Assembly (NCBI GenBank): GCA_963806015.1
Contig: CAWDWM010000002.1
Coordinates: 1 to 64,000, forward strand
DNA length: 64,000 bases
Direction: 5' to 3'
DNA from: JAOPZW01 sp963806015
GTDB lineage: Bacteria > Actinomycetota > Thermoleophilia > Solirubrobacterales > Solirubrobacteraceae
A model generated the notes under the pieces. That model worked only from the letters and a program-made list of their open reading frames with translations. It ran no database searches and was not told where the DNA came from. The translations under genes were made by a program, and so were the position numbers. Shown here piece by piece: positions 42,903-51,722 of the stretch (the first letter of the stretch is position 1; every line of letters begins with the position of its first letter).

Positions 42903-43468
42903 GCGCGCGAGAGCGGCGAGAGGCCGCCGGTCGTGTAGGCCCGGCGCCGGCGCCGGCGCGGGTCCTCGGGCAGGGCGGGCAGCAGCACCCGGCGCACGAC
43001 CGCGTAGACCGGCGTGGCGATCACGCCGTTGAGCAGCACGGTGGCGAGGATCTCGCGCGCCAGCAGGAAGCTGACGGGCGCGTCGACCCCGAGCAGGAAC
43101 TGCATCAGCGAGTAGCCGACCATCGCGGCCGCGGTCGCCGCGGCGCCCACCGCCAGCGGCACGAGCGCGCTCTGCGGGTCGCGCAGCTCGCGGAAGCGCC
43201 CGGCCCAGTAGCCGACGGCGACGTAGACCAAAGACGACAACCCGACCGTCTGCACGAGCGCGAGATCGAGGAAGAGGCCCGCGCCGAAGCCGAAGCAGGC
43301 CCCGGCCACCGAGCCGGCCAGCAGGCCGACGGCGGCGATGACGAGCGGCATGAGGTCGGCGTTGGTGCCGAAGATCTGCAGCTGGGTGACGGCCGAGACC
43401 TGCAGGAGCACGGTGACCACGCCCACGAGGGCCAGGCGCAGCACGAGCTGAGGGACGGCGACCCTCAC
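42899..43468 (-). CDS. mreD: Rod shape-determining protein MreD
   Basis: 189 residues with five to six membrane helices, including the ADLMPLVIAAVGLLAGSVAG and GFGAGLFLDLAL segments typical of MreD. The GTG at 43468 overlaps the mreC stop (GTGA). The Arg-rich C-terminus (PRRRRRRA) sits before the stop. Part of the elongasome operon mreB-mreC-mreD-mrdA-rodA. Confidence 0.9.
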   Translation of the reverse strand: MRVAVPQLVLRLALVGVVTVLLQVSAVTQLQIFGTNADLMPLVIAAVGLLAGSVAGACFGFGAGLFLDLALVQTVGLSSLVYVAVGYWAGRFRELRDPQSALVPLAVGAAATAAAMVGYSLMQFLLGVDAPVSFLLAREILATVLLNGVIATPVYAVVRRVLLPALPEDPRRRRRRAYTTGGLSPLSRA

Positions 43469-44328
43469 CGGCCCACGTCGCCCTTGGTCAGCACCTCGAC
43501 GAGGTCGAGCCGGCGCCCGTTGACGAAGGGCGCTACGTGGACCTGCTGGTTGTCGCTGCCGGCGTCGTCGACGCGCGTCACGCGCCCGATCGGGACATCG
43601 CGCGGATAGGGCGAGGGGAACTTGCCCACGTTCGACACGGTCCCCGAGGTCACGACCGTCTGGCCGGGCCGCACGACGTCCTTGCCCGAAAGCGATCCGA
43701 GCACGAGGTCGGTCGGGTGGCCCGCCTCGACCTGCACGATCCCCTTCACGCCGCTCTCGCTCACCGTCGCGCCGATCTGCGTCGTGTGGTCGGTGGTGAG
43801 CGTGACGATCGACGTCCCGGGCGACACCCAGGTGACCTTGCCCACGAGCCCCGAGCCGTTGACCACGGCCTGGTTGACCCTCACGCCCGACGAGGTGCCC
43901 TGGTCGATCGTGACCTGCGTGAACCACAGGTTGGGGTCCTGCCCGATGACGTGCGCGGAGACCGGGCGGTTGTCGGTCAGCCCGTGCTGCTTGTTCAGCG
44001 CGATCTGGTCGCCGAGCTGGCCCTGCTCGCGCAGCTTGGCCTGCAGCTGGATGTTCTGCGCGCGCAGCGCGTCGCGGTCCTTGCGCAGGTCCTTGAGATC
44101 GCCCTTGGCGTTGAAGGTGTCGCCGGCCCAGCCGAAGAGGTCGCGCACGGGCTTGAGCGCCTTGCTGGCGCCCTCCTGGATCGGCGAGACGACGTCGAGC
44201 ACGCCGCGCTGCACGGAGTGCAGGCCGCCGCCGGCGGACTCGCCGAAGTACGCGGTGAGCAGGATGAGGGAGCTGGCTACGAGCAGTCCGAGGACTACCC
44301 GCCGCCGGCGGACCGTCTTGTCGTACAC
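43465..44328 (-). CDS. mreC: Rod shape-determining protein MreC
   Basis: 287 residues: one N-terminal membrane helix (about 10-28), a coiled coil (about 65-115), and the beta-rich MreC domain with VIGQDPNLWFTQVTIDQGTS, VVNGSGLVGKVTWVSPGTS and a C-terminal KFPSPYPRDVPIGRVTRVDD block. It is a periplasmic scaffold linking MreB to PBP2/RodA. GTG at 44328 is the likely start. Confidence 0.95.
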   Translation of the reverse strand: MYDKTVRRRRVVLGLLVASSLILLTAYFGESAGGGLHSVQRGVLDVVSPIQEGASKALKPVRDLFGWAGDTFNAKGDLKDLRKDRDALRAQNIQLQAKLREQGQLGDQIALNKQHGLTDNRPVSAHVIGQDPNLWFTQVTIDQGTSSGVRVNQAVVNGSGLVGKVTWVSPGTSIVTLTTDHTTQIGATVSESGVKGIVQVEAGHPTDLVLGSLSGKDVVRPGQTVVTSGTVSNVGKFPSPYPRDVPIGRVTRVDDAGSDNQQVHVAPFVNGRRLDLVEVLTKGDVGR

Positions 44329-44376
44329 GCGGAGAGATTCTCCAAAGCCTTGATGGAGTTACGCCGCGCAGCGCTA

Positions 44377-45426
44377 TTAGCGGCCACGGCGGCGGTTCCT
44401 CGAATTCTTGTTCGTGCGGTGGATGACCTCGAACTCCTCGAGCGAGCGGCCGGAGCCCACCGCCACGCACGTCAGCGGGGACTCCGCGAGGTGCGCGGGC
44501 ATCTGGGTCTCCTCGCGCAGGCGCTCGTCGAGGCCCTGCAGGAGTGATCCGCCGCCGGCCAGCATGATGCCGCGATCCATGATGTCGGACGCGAGCTCCG
44601 GCGGGGTGCGGTCAAGGGTCTCCTTGACCGCATCGATGATCTGCGACAGGGGCTCCTCGAGTGCCTGCCGGATCTCCTCCGAGGTGAGAACGACCGTCTT
44701 GGGCAGGCCCGAAACCATGTCACGTCCACGGATCTCGGCCTGCACCTCCTCCTCCATCGGGTACGCCGACCCGATCTCGAGCTTGACCTCCTCGGCCGTC
44801 TGCTGGCCGATGAGCAGCTTGTACTCGCGCTTGGCGTAATTGATGATCGACTCGTCGAGCTCGTCGCCGCCCACGCGGATGGACTGCGAGACGACGATCC
44901 CGCCGAGGCTGATGACCGCCACCTCGGACGTCCCGCCGCCGATGTCGACCACCATGCTGCCGGTCGGCTCGCCGACGGGCAGCCCCGCTCCGATGGCCGC
45001 CGCCATCGGCTCCTCGATGAGGTAGGCCTGCCGCGCTCCCGCGCTCAGGCACGCCTCCTCCACGGCACGCTTCTCGACGCCGGTCACCCCCGACGGAACA
45101 CAGACCACGACGCGCGGATGCGCCCAGCGGTTCTGGTGGACCTTCTGGATGAAGTGGCGCAGCATCTCCTCGGTCACGTCGAAGTCGGCGATGACGCCGT
45201 CCTTCAGCGGCCGAATGGCCTGGATCGTCCCCGGCGTGCGGCCGAGCATCCGCTTGGCCTCGATACCCACCGCGTGCACCTCGCCGGTGCGCGAGTCGAT
45301 GGCCACCACGCTGGGCTCGGACAGCACGATGCCCCGGCCCCGCACGTAGACCAGCGTGTTGGCCGTGCCGAGATCGACCGCCATGTCGCGGCCACCGAAG
45401 CCAGTGAGGTAGCTGAAGAAGCCCAT
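44377..45426 (-). CDS. mreB: Rod shape-determining actin-like protein MreB
   Basis: 349 residues. MAVDLGTANTLVYVRGRG (phosphate 1), VVDIGGGTSEVAVISLGGIV (phosphate 2) and GIMLAGGGSLLQGLDERL (adenosine) are the actin/Hsp70 ATPase motifs. It forms membrane filaments that organise side-wall synthesis, which indicates rod-shaped cells. The ATG at 45426 begins MGFFSYLTGFGGRD, a membrane-anchoring N-terminus. Confidence 0.97.
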   Translation of the reverse strand: MGFFSYLTGFGGRDMAVDLGTANTLVYVRGRGIVLSEPSVVAIDSRTGEVHAVGIEAKRMLGRTPGTIQAIRPLKDGVIADFDVTEEMLRHFIQKVHQNRWAHPRVVVCVPSGVTGVEKRAVEEACLSAGARQAYLIEEPMAAAIGAGLPVGEPTGSMVVDIGGGTSEVAVISLGGIVVSQSIRVGGDELDESIINYAKREYKLLIGQQTAEEVKLEIGSAYPMEEEVQAEIRGRDMVSGLPKTVVLTSEEIRQALEEPLSQIIDAVKETLDRTPPELASDIMDRGIMLAGGGSLLQGLDERLREETQMPAHLAESPLTCVAVGSGRSLEEFEVIHRTNKNSRNRRRGR

Positions 45427-45459
45427 GTGAGAGAGGGGCGCAGGCGCACGTCCTGCCCC

Positions 45460-45477
45460 GCCCTCCTCGGGGAGGGC
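45460..45477 (-). other. Leader hairpin upstream of mreB
   Basis: GCCCTCC-TCGG-GGAGGGC, a 7-base perfect stem with a TCGG tetraloop, lies 34 bases before the mreB start in the 151-base gap after maf. It may be a terminator of the maf transcript or an mRNA leader element. Confidence 0.35.
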
Positions 45478-45577
45478 ACCGGCGGCTGCGGTCGGGCCAG
45501 TGTATCGGAGAGTCCGTTCACCTCTCCGCCCCGCGGAGCCCGCAAAATGCGCTGCAAAGCGCGCATGCGATCGAGCC

Positions 45578-46138
45578 TCAGGACGCGAGGTCCAGCAGGC
45601 CCGGCCACAGCGCGATGAGCGTCGCGACGGGCAGGCCGACCACGTTGAGGTAGTCGCCGTCGATGCGCTCGATGAGCGCCGCGCCGCGGCCCTGGATGGC
45701 GTAACCACCGGCGCGTCCGGACCATTCGCCGCACCCGACGTACCACTGCACGAGCGCGTCGTCGAGCGCGCGGAAGGTGACCTCGGTGGTCGCCGTGGCC
45801 GCCACGACGTCACCGGTGGCGTGCACGAGCGCGACGCCGCTGACCACGCGGTGGGTGCGCCCCGACAGGCGCCGCAGCGTCTCGGCCGCCGCCGACGCGT
45901 TGGGCGGCTTGCCCCAGATCTCGACCTCGGTGGCGACGAGGGTGTCGACTCCGAGCACGATCTCGCCCTCGGTGGCGCCGGCGGCCAGCGCCTTGCGCAG
46001 GGCGTTCTCCCCCGCGACCGCCTCCGGGGCGCCCGCGTCCTCCTCGACGACGTCGACGGGGCGCTCGACGAACGGCACCCCGAGCTGCTCCAGGATCGCC
46101 CGCCGCTGGGGCGAGCGGCTCGCGAGGACGAGCGTCAC
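45578..46138 (-). CDS. maf: Maf-like nucleotide pyrophosphatase
   Basis: 186 residues. LVLASRSPQRRAILEQLG is the Maf N-terminal motif, IVLGVDTLVATEVEIWGKPP holds the active-site Asp and Lys, and GRAGGYAIQGRGAALIERID matches the C-terminal end. Maf proteins hydrolyse dTTP/UTP or modified nucleotides. The GTG start overlaps the ndk stop by 4 bases, so both nucleotide-handling genes are co-translated. Confidence 0.94.
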   Translation of the reverse strand: MTLVLASRSPQRRAILEQLGVPFVERPVDVVEEDAGAPEAVAGENALRKALAAGATEGEIVLGVDTLVATEVEIWGKPPNASAAAETLRRLSGRTHRVVSGVALVHATGDVVAATATTEVTFRALDDALVQWYVGCGEWSGRAGGYAIQGRGAALIERIDGDYLNVVGLPVATLIALWPGLLDLAS

Positions 46139-46539
46139 AGCTCTCCGAAGAAGAGTGCCGCCTCCCGCGCGGCCGACTCGTTGGAGTCCGAGCCGTGGAC
46201 CATGTTCTGGCCGATCTCCAGCGCGAAGTCGCCGCGGATCGAGCCCGGCGCGGCCTCGAGCGGGTTGGTGGCGCCGATGACCTGGCGCGCGGCGACCACG
46301 GCCTCGTGGCCCTCGAGGACCATGGCGACCAGCGGGCCGGAGGTGATGAACGCCACGAGCTCGCCGAAGAACGGCTTGCCCTCGTGCTCGGCGTAGTGTT
46401 GCTCGGCGACCTCGCCCGTGAGCGTCATGTACTTCAGGGCCGCGATGCGCAGGCCCTTGCGCTCGAAGCGGGCGATGATCTCGCCGGTCAGGCCGCGTGC
46501 GAACGCATCCGGCTTGACCAGGATGAGGGTCCGGTCCAT
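46135..46539 (-). CDS. ndk: Nucleoside diphosphate kinase
   Basis: 134 residues: TLILVKPDAFARGLTGEIIA, MVLEGHEAVVAARQVIGATN and GDFALEIGQNMVHGSDSNES, whose NMVHGSD holds the catalytic His. It transfers gamma-phosphate between nucleotides via phosphohistidine. AAGGAG lies upstream of the ATG at 46539, but within a 12-base palindrome (see 46542-46553). It precedes maf. Confidence 0.97.
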   Translation of the reverse strand: MDRTLILVKPDAFARGLTGEIIARFERKGLRIAALKYMTLTGEVAEQHYAEHEGKPFFGELVAFITSGPLVAMVLEGHEAVVAARQVIGATNPLEAAPGSIRGDFALEIGQNMVHGSDSNESAAREAALFFGEL

Positions 46540-46541
46540 TG

Positions 46542-46553
46542 GGAGAGCTCTCC
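46542..46553. promoter_or_regulatory. 12-base palindrome overlapping the ndk ribosome-binding site
   Basis: GGAGAGCTCTCC is a perfect palindrome 2 bases upstream of the ndk start, and the AAGGAG site lies at its upstream end. In mRNA it could form a small hairpin that hides the site. Confidence 0.4.
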
Positions 46554-46561
46554 TTGGGTTC

Positions 46562-47116
46562 TTATTGAGGTGGCGCTTCGAAGGACGCCGTCGCCTCGGG
46601 CTCGAGCTCGATCTCGTCGGTGCTCGAGCGCCGGCGGCGCCTTCGGCTGCTGCGCGGCGCGGGCGTGACGCCCGGGATCTCGGCCTCGCAGTACGGGCAG
46701 ATGCGCCAGGCCGGGTCCAGCGGCTTGGCGCAGTTCGCGCACGGGTCCTTGAGCTTGCGCATGCAGCTGGGGCAGCGCAGGAAGTCGCGCTCGACCTCCG
46801 TGTCGCAATGCGGGCACAGGAAGTAGTTCAGCGAGTGCAGGCGCGCCTCGGCCGCCTGCATCTCGAGCTCGCGCTCGCGCACGTCCTCGAGGTACTCGGG
46901 CGGGCGCACGATCATGTAGACGACCGTCCCCACGAACGGGAAGAGCGAGGCGACGGTGGCGCACACGACCAGCATCGGGTCGGCGATGCGCCGGCGCGCG
47001 TCCGCGTAGGTGTAGTAGACGAGCGCCAGCCACACGACGACGAGGACGAGGATCAGCAGCTTCACGGCCGTGTCGAGGCCGTCGTTGTTGATGCCGAAGA
47101 GGCCTATGGGCAGCAT
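46562..47116 (-). CDS. Membrane protein with zinc ribbons
   Basis: 184 residues. Two N-terminal membrane helices (about 15-36 and 50-70), a helical linker (EYLEDVRERELEMQAAEARL), then paired zinc ribbons with CPHC...CPSC and CANC...CPYC motifs (about 100-150), and an Arg-rich, acidic tail. Such double-ribbon proteins are common near valS/folC in actinobacteria; function unknown. It is read in the same direction as folC and ndk, with a 58-base gap before it. Confidence 0.75.
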   Translation of the reverse strand: MLPIGLFGINNDGLDTAVKLLILVLVVVWLALVYYTYADARRRIADPMLVVCATVASLFPFVGTVVYMIVRPPEYLEDVRERELEMQAAEARLHSLNYFLCPHCDTEVERDFLRCPSCMRKLKDPCANCAKPLDPAWRICPYCEAEIPGVTPAPRSSRRRRRRSSTDEIELEPEATASFEAPPQ

Positions 47117-47174
47117 GGCAGGGGCGAAGGCTAGACGACGGGGCGGAGGAATCCGGCACCGGGGTGTACCCGGA

Positions 47175-47291
47175 TCACAGGAACAGTCGTCCGAATCCGT
47201 AGCCGAGCGCGAAGAACACGAGGATCACGAGCGCCACGATGAACGCGACGGCGGCGATCATCGCGGGTACGGACGGGCCGTCGTCGTTCAT
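47175..47291 (-). CDS. Short single-helix membrane protein
   Basis: 38 residues (MNDDGPSVPAM then IAAVAFIVALVILVFFALGY). One predicted membrane helix with a short acidic N-terminal end. The start ATG at 47291 overlaps the folC stop as ATGA, which argues for translation. It lies just upstream of the zinc-ribbon protein gene. Function unknown. Confidence 0.6.
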   Translation of the reverse strand: MNDDGPSVPAMIAAVAFIVALVILVFFALGYGFGRLFL

Positions 47292-48544
47292 AGCGTGCTC
47301 CGCCGCTCGGCGCCCGCGGGCCGCAGCAGATCGGCGATCAGGTAGATCGTGCCGGTGGCCAGCGCGACGCCGTCGGGCCCCGCGGCGGCGCGCGCCTGCT
47401 CGAGCGCCTGGCGAGGATCGGGGGTGGTGCGCGCCGGTGGGCCGCCGAGCTGGCCGCACAGCGACTGCAGGGTCCCCGGCGGCAGCGCGCGCGGGTTCGC
47501 GCTCGCGGTGCAGATGACCTCGTCGCACAGCGGCAGCAGCTCGCGCAGCATCGCGGCGGCGTCCTTGTCGTCGAGGATCGAGATGCAGGCCACCAGCCGC
47601 CGGCCGTCGAGGAAGCCGCGCAGCGCCTCGGCCAGGGCGGCCATGCCCCCCGGGTTGTGCGCACCGTCGAGGACAATTCGTCCCCGCCCACCCCCCGAGT
47701 CGATGACCTCGAAGCGCCCGGGGACGAGCGTCGAGGCGGCGGCCGCCGCCACCATGCCCTCGTCCAGCGCGCCCAGGTACGCCTCGGCGGCCGCGCGCGC
47801 GAGGGCGAAGTTGCGCCGCTGGTGGGGGCCGCGCGCGAGCACCTCGAGGGTGACCGGCAGGGAGTCCACCGCCGTCAGCGCCAGCCGTGCTCCGCGCTGC
47901 GCACACGTGTCGCGCGCCAGCGCCAGCGCGTCGGGATGCAGGTCGTCGCCGACGACGAGGATGCCGTGCGGCTGCACGACGTCGAGCTTCTCGCGCGCGA
48001 TGTCGGCCACCGTGGGCCCCAGCCAGCGCGTGTGCTCGAGACCGACGTTGGTCAGCACCTGCACGCGCGACGGGATGACGTTGGTGGCGTCGTAGCGCCC
48101 CCCGAGCCCGGCCTCGACGACGGCGACCTGCACGCCGGCGGCGGCCAGCTCGTCGTAGGCGGCCGCGGTGAGGGCCTCGAACTGCGTGACGCCGTCGTCC
48201 TCGCCCAGCGTGCGGTCGACCTTCTCCGCGGCGCGCCGGGCGCGCTCGACCGCCGCGGCGAAGCGCTCCGGGGTGCAGTCCTCGTCGTCGATGCGCACGC
48301 GCTCGGTGAAGGAGACGAGGTGCGGCGACAGGTAGGTCCCCGTGCGCAGGCCGTGGCGGCGCAGGATGGCGGCGGTCATGCGCGCCGTCGAGGACTTGCC
48401 GTTGGTGCCCACCACGTGGATCGACTCGTAGCGCTCCTGCGGCGAGCCCAGGACGGTCATCAGCCGGCGCATGCGGTCCAGGCCGAACCGCATGCCGAAC
48501 AGCTCGAGGCCGAGGAGATAGCGCTCGGCGTCGGCCAGGGTCAC
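47288..48544 (-). CDS. folC: Bifunctional folylpolyglutamate/dihydrofolate synthase
   Basis: 418 residues. GTNGKSSTARMTAAIL is the P-loop of Mur-ligase-type enzymes, and LDGAHNPGGMAALAEAL is the FolC/FPGS C-terminal motif; a VGLEHTRWLGPTVADIAREK block lies between. It joins glutamate to dihydropteroate or folates. GTG at 48544 overlaps the valS stop by 4 bases. Confidence 0.94.
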   Translation of the reverse strand: MTLADAERYLLGLELFGMRFGLDRMRRLMTVLGSPQERYESIHVVGTNGKSSTARMTAAILRRHGLRTGTYLSPHLVSFTERVRIDDEDCTPERFAAAVERARRAAEKVDRTLGEDDGVTQFEALTAAAYDELAAAGVQVAVVEAGLGGRYDATNVIPSRVQVLTNVGLEHTRWLGPTVADIAREKLDVVQPHGILVVGDDLHPDALALARDTCAQRGARLALTAVDSLPVTLEVLARGPHQRRNFALARAAAEAYLGALDEGMVAAAAASTLVPGRFEVIDSGGGRGRIVLDGAHNPGGMAALAEALRGFLDGRRLVACISILDDKDAAAMLRELLPLCDEVICTASANPRALPPGTLQSLCGQLGGPPARTTPDPRQALEQARAAAGPDGVALATGTIYLIADLLRPAGAERRSTL

Positions 48545-51072
48545 AGCTGCTCGAGCTCTCGACGCAGGCGATCGAGCTTGTCGCGCTCGGCCGCGACGAG
48601 CTGCTCCGGAGCCTTGGCCACGAAGCCCTCGTTGGCCAGCTTGGCCTCGGCGCGCGCGATCTCCTGGCCCAGGCGATCGCGCTCCGCGGCGCGCTTGCGC
48701 TCCTCCTCGGCGGGGTCGACGAGCGCGCCCGCACGGATCTCCACCATGCCGCCCGCGAACGGGACGGCGGCGGTCGTCTCGCCGTCGCCCTCGAGGTCCA
48801 GGCGCGCCATACGCGCCACCAGCTCGGCGTCGCCGTCGAGGCCGTCCAGGCGCGCAGGGAGCACCTGGCCGGGCTTGACGCCGGCCTCGTCGCGCCAGGA
48901 GCGCAGCGCGGTCACCGCGGCGATGACGGCGCCCACGCGCGCCTCGGCGTCGGGGTCGCGCAGGCTGTCGTCGGGCGCGCCGGCCTGCTGAGCGGCCAGC
49001 AGCCGCTCGGCGCCGGGTATGTGCGACCACAGCTCCTCGGTGACGAAGGGGATGATCGGATGGGCGAGCAGCAGCGTCTCGCGCAGGACGTGGAGCATCG
49101 TGGCCGAGAGCTCGGCGTCGTACTCGCGGCCTTTGTTGAACTCCAGGTACCAGTCGCACAGCTCGCCGTAGACGAAGTCATAGAGCCCCAGGGCGGCCTT
49201 GGAGAAGTCGAAGGCGGCGACGTTGGCGTCGAACTGCGCCTTGGCCTCCTGCAGGCGGCTGAGGATCCAGCGGTCGTGGACCGTCGTGGGCCGCGGCGCG
49301 GGCTCGGTCGCGGCGACGACGTTGCCGAGCACGTAGCGCGCGGCGTTGAAGAGCTTGTTGGCCAGCGCCTGGCCCTGGCGGACCTTCTCGGAGGAGTAGC
49401 GCACGTCCTGGGTGCTCGACATCGCCAGCAGCCCGAAGCGCACCGCGTCGGCGCCGTGGGCGTCGATCTCGTCGATCGGGTCGATGCCGGTTCCCAGCGA
49501 CTTGCTCATCCGCCGGCCGTCGGGCGCCTGGATGACCGAGTGCACGTAGACGTCGGCGAAGGGGACCTCCCCGGTGAATTCGAGGCCCATCATCACCATC
49601 CGCGCGACCCACAGGAAGAGGATGTCGCGCGCCGTCGAAAGCACATCGGTCGGGTAGAAGGCGGTCAGCTCGGGCGTCTCCTCGGGCCAGCCCAGCGTCG
49701 CGAACGGCCACAGCGCGGAGGAGAACCACGTGTCGAGCACGTCGGGATCGCGCTCCCAGCCCGCGCCCTCGGGCGGCTCGATGCCGACGTAGGTCTCCTC
49801 GTCCTCGCGATACCAGACCGGGATCTGGTGGCCCCACCACAGCTGGCGCGAGATGCACCAGGGGCGGATGTTGCGCAGCCACTCCAGGTAACGGCGCGCC
49901 TGCGACTCGGGGTGGATGCGCACGCGCCCGTCCTCGACGGCCGCGATCGCGGGCTGGGCCAGCTCGTTCATGGCCATGAACCACTGCAGCGAGATCAGCG
50001 GCTCGATGCGCTCGCCGGAGCGGTGGCTGAAGGGCACGGTGTGGGTGTAGGGCTCGCTGTCGCGGATCAGCCCCTGCTCGGTCAGCGCCGCGACGACCTT
50101 CTCGCGCGCCTCCTCCACGGTGAAGCCCGCGTAGGCGGTGCCCGCCTCGGCCGTCATGCGCCCGTCCTCGCCGATGACGCTGAGCTCGTCGAGGTCGTGG
50201 CGGCGGCCGATCTCGAAGTCGTTGGGGTCGTGGCCGGGCGTGATCTTCAGCGCGCCGGTGCCGAAGTCGGGCTTGACGTACTCGTCGGCGATGATCGTCA
50301 GGTGGCGCCCGACGAGGGGCAGCACCGCGGTGCTGCCGATGAGGTGGCGGTAGCGCTCGTCGTCGGGGTGCACCGCGACCGCGGTGTCGGCCAGCATCGT
50401 CTCCGGGCGCACGGTGGCGACCACGATCTCGCCCGAGGAGTCCTCCAGCGGATAGGCGATGTGGAACAGGGTGTCGGTCACCTCGCGGTCCTCGACCTCG
50501 AGGTCGGAGATCGCCGAGCGCGACCCCGGGTCCCAGTTGACCAGGTAGTGGTCGCGGTAGATGAGGTCCTTGTCGTAGAGGTCGACGAAGACCTTCATCA
50601 CGGCGCGCACGTAGGCGTCGTCGAGCGTGAAGCGCTCGTCGTCGTAGTCCACCGTCGCGCCCAGCCGCTTGAACTGCTCGATGATGCTGCCGCCGTACTG
50701 CTCGCGCCACTCCCACACGCGCGCGACGAAGGCCTCGCGGCCGATCTCCTCGCGGCTCGTGCCGTCGGCCTGCAACTGGCGCTCGACCTGCTTCTGGGTC
50801 GCGATGCCCGCGTGGTCGGTGCCGAGGATCCACTTCGCCCGGCGCCCGTGCATCCGCTGGTAGCGGATCAGGCAGTCCTGGATCGAGCCGTTGAGCGCGT
50901 GGCCCATGTGGAGCACGCCGGTGACGTTGGGCGGTGGGATCGCGATCGAGTAGTTCTCGTCCGCGGTGCCCGCGGGCTCGGGGTGGTGCAGGCCCGCCGC
51001 CAGCCAGCGCTCGACGATCCGAGGCTCGACCTCGGAGGGCTCGAAGCGGGTGCGATCCTGCAGGCTGGTCAT
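48541..51072 (-). CDS. valS: Valyl-tRNA synthetase
   Basis: 843 residues. The class-I HIGH motif is NVTGVLHMGHALN (near residue 50) and the KMSKS motif is RRMSKSLG. The editing domain (with TVRPETMLADTAVAVHP) and the C-terminal coiled coil are both present. ATG at 51072. First gene of a long minus-strand run through folC. Confidence 0.97.
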   Translation of the reverse strand: MTSLQDRTRFEPSEVEPRIVERWLAAGLHHPEPAGTADENYSIAIPPPNVTGVLHMGHALNGSIQDCLIRYQRMHGRRAKWILGTDHAGIATQKQVERQLQADGTSREEIGREAFVARVWEWREQYGGSIIEQFKRLGATVDYDDERFTLDDAYVRAVMKVFVDLYDKDLIYRDHYLVNWDPGSRSAISDLEVEDREVTDTLFHIAYPLEDSSGEIVVATVRPETMLADTAVAVHPDDERYRHLIGSTAVLPLVGRHLTIIADEYVKPDFGTGALKITPGHDPNDFEIGRRHDLDELSVIGEDGRMTAEAGTAYAGFTVEEAREKVVAALTEQGLIRDSEPYTHTVPFSHRSGERIEPLISLQWFMAMNELAQPAIAAVEDGRVRIHPESQARRYLEWLRNIRPWCISRQLWWGHQIPVWYREDEETYVGIEPPEGAGWERDPDVLDTWFSSALWPFATLGWPEETPELTAFYPTDVLSTARDILFLWVARMVMMGLEFTGEVPFADVYVHSVIQAPDGRRMSKSLGTGIDPIDEIDAHGADAVRFGLLAMSSTQDVRYSSEKVRQGQALANKLFNAARYVLGNVVAATEPAPRPTTVHDRWILSRLQEAKAQFDANVAAFDFSKAALGLYDFVYGELCDWYLEFNKGREYDAELSATMLHVLRETLLLAHPIIPFVTEELWSHIPGAERLLAAQQAGAPDDSLRDPDAEARVGAVIAAVTALRSWRDEAGVKPGQVLPARLDGLDGDAELVARMARLDLEGDGETTAAVPFAGGMVEIRAGALVDPAEEERKRAAERDRLGQEIARAEAKLANEGFVAKAPEQLVAAERDKLDRLRRELEQL

Positions 51073-51097
51073 CGGGCGCGAGAGTCTACGCAGCAGA

Positions 51098-51364
51098 TCA
51101 GCGCGGACGAGGCCGCAGACGGCGCGCCACCGGGGCGAGGTTGCGCCCGAGCGTGGGCAGGTCGAGCTTGGCCGCCAGCCGGCGCACGTCGCGGCGCTCG
51201 GCGGGTGTCAGGTTGCCCGGCCGCGCGCGCGACTTGCGCAGCAGCGCGGCCAGGTGCGCACGCTCGCCGGGGGTCAGCTTCTCCCAGTGCTCGCGGGCCA
51301 CGACGAGGGCGTCGAAGAGGACGGCCCATTTGACGGCGCGAAGTGCGAGCGAGCGCGGCACCAC
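51098..51364 (-). CDS. Small hypothetical protein, tandem paralogue of the next gene
   Basis: 88 residues, helical and basic. LTPGERAHLAALLRKSRARP then GNLTPAERRDVRRLAAKLDL resembles the adjacent protein at 51372-51638 (DRRRVSELMRRTRGNPANLTPADRAELL), so the two are tandem copies. It may bind nucleic acid through its basic C-terminus (RRLRPRPR). Start GTG at 51364. Family not recognised. Confidence 0.55.
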   Translation of the reverse strand: MVPRSLALRAVKWAVLFDALVVAREHWEKLTPGERAHLAALLRKSRARPGNLTPAERRDVRRLAAKLDLPTLGRNLAPVARRLRPRPR

Positions 51365-51371
51365 ACCGAGG

Positions 51372-51638
51372 CTAGCGTCCCCGGCGCGGATGACGCCGGC
51401 GCCCGATGACCGCCGCCGTGGCCATGGAGAAGCCGAGGCGGCCGAGGCGCATGCTGCGCCCGATGGCGAGCAGCTCGGCGCGGTCGGCCGGCGTGAGGTT
51501 GGCCGGGTTGCCGCGCGTGCGGCGCATGAGCTCTGAGACCCGCCTGCGGTCGGCCGGATCCAGCCGGCCCCAATGGTCGTGGCCGGCGCGCAGGACCTCG
51601 AAGACGATCAGCCAGGGAGCGAGACGGCGCAGGAGCAT
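51372..51638 (-). CDS. Small hypothetical protein, tandem paralogue of the previous gene
   Basis: 88 residues with an N-terminal hydrophobic stretch and a helical R(G/A)NPANLTPADR-type block shared with the gene at 51098-51364. ATG at 51638. Seven bases separate it from its paralogue, so the pair is probably one transcript, possibly reading on into valS. Function unknown. Confidence 0.55.
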   Translation of the reverse strand: MLLRRLAPWLIVFEVLRAGHDHWGRLDPADRRRVSELMRRTRGNPANLTPADRAELLAIGRSMRLGRLGFSMATAAVIGRRRHPRRGR

Positions 51639-51722
51639 GCTCGGGCCTTACCCCGCGCGTGCCGTGCGACACGCACCGGTCGGCGGCAGAAACCTTTCGG
51701 TGACCGCCGGGTCCTTGAGGAC

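Noticed and set aside
45499..45506. Possible -10 box (TACACT on the minus strand) for mreB
   Set aside because: No -35 box at suitable spacing was found, so it was not listed as a promoter.
49021..51333. 770-residue plus-strand frame
   Set aside because: It is antisense to valS with low-complexity composition; valS is certain.
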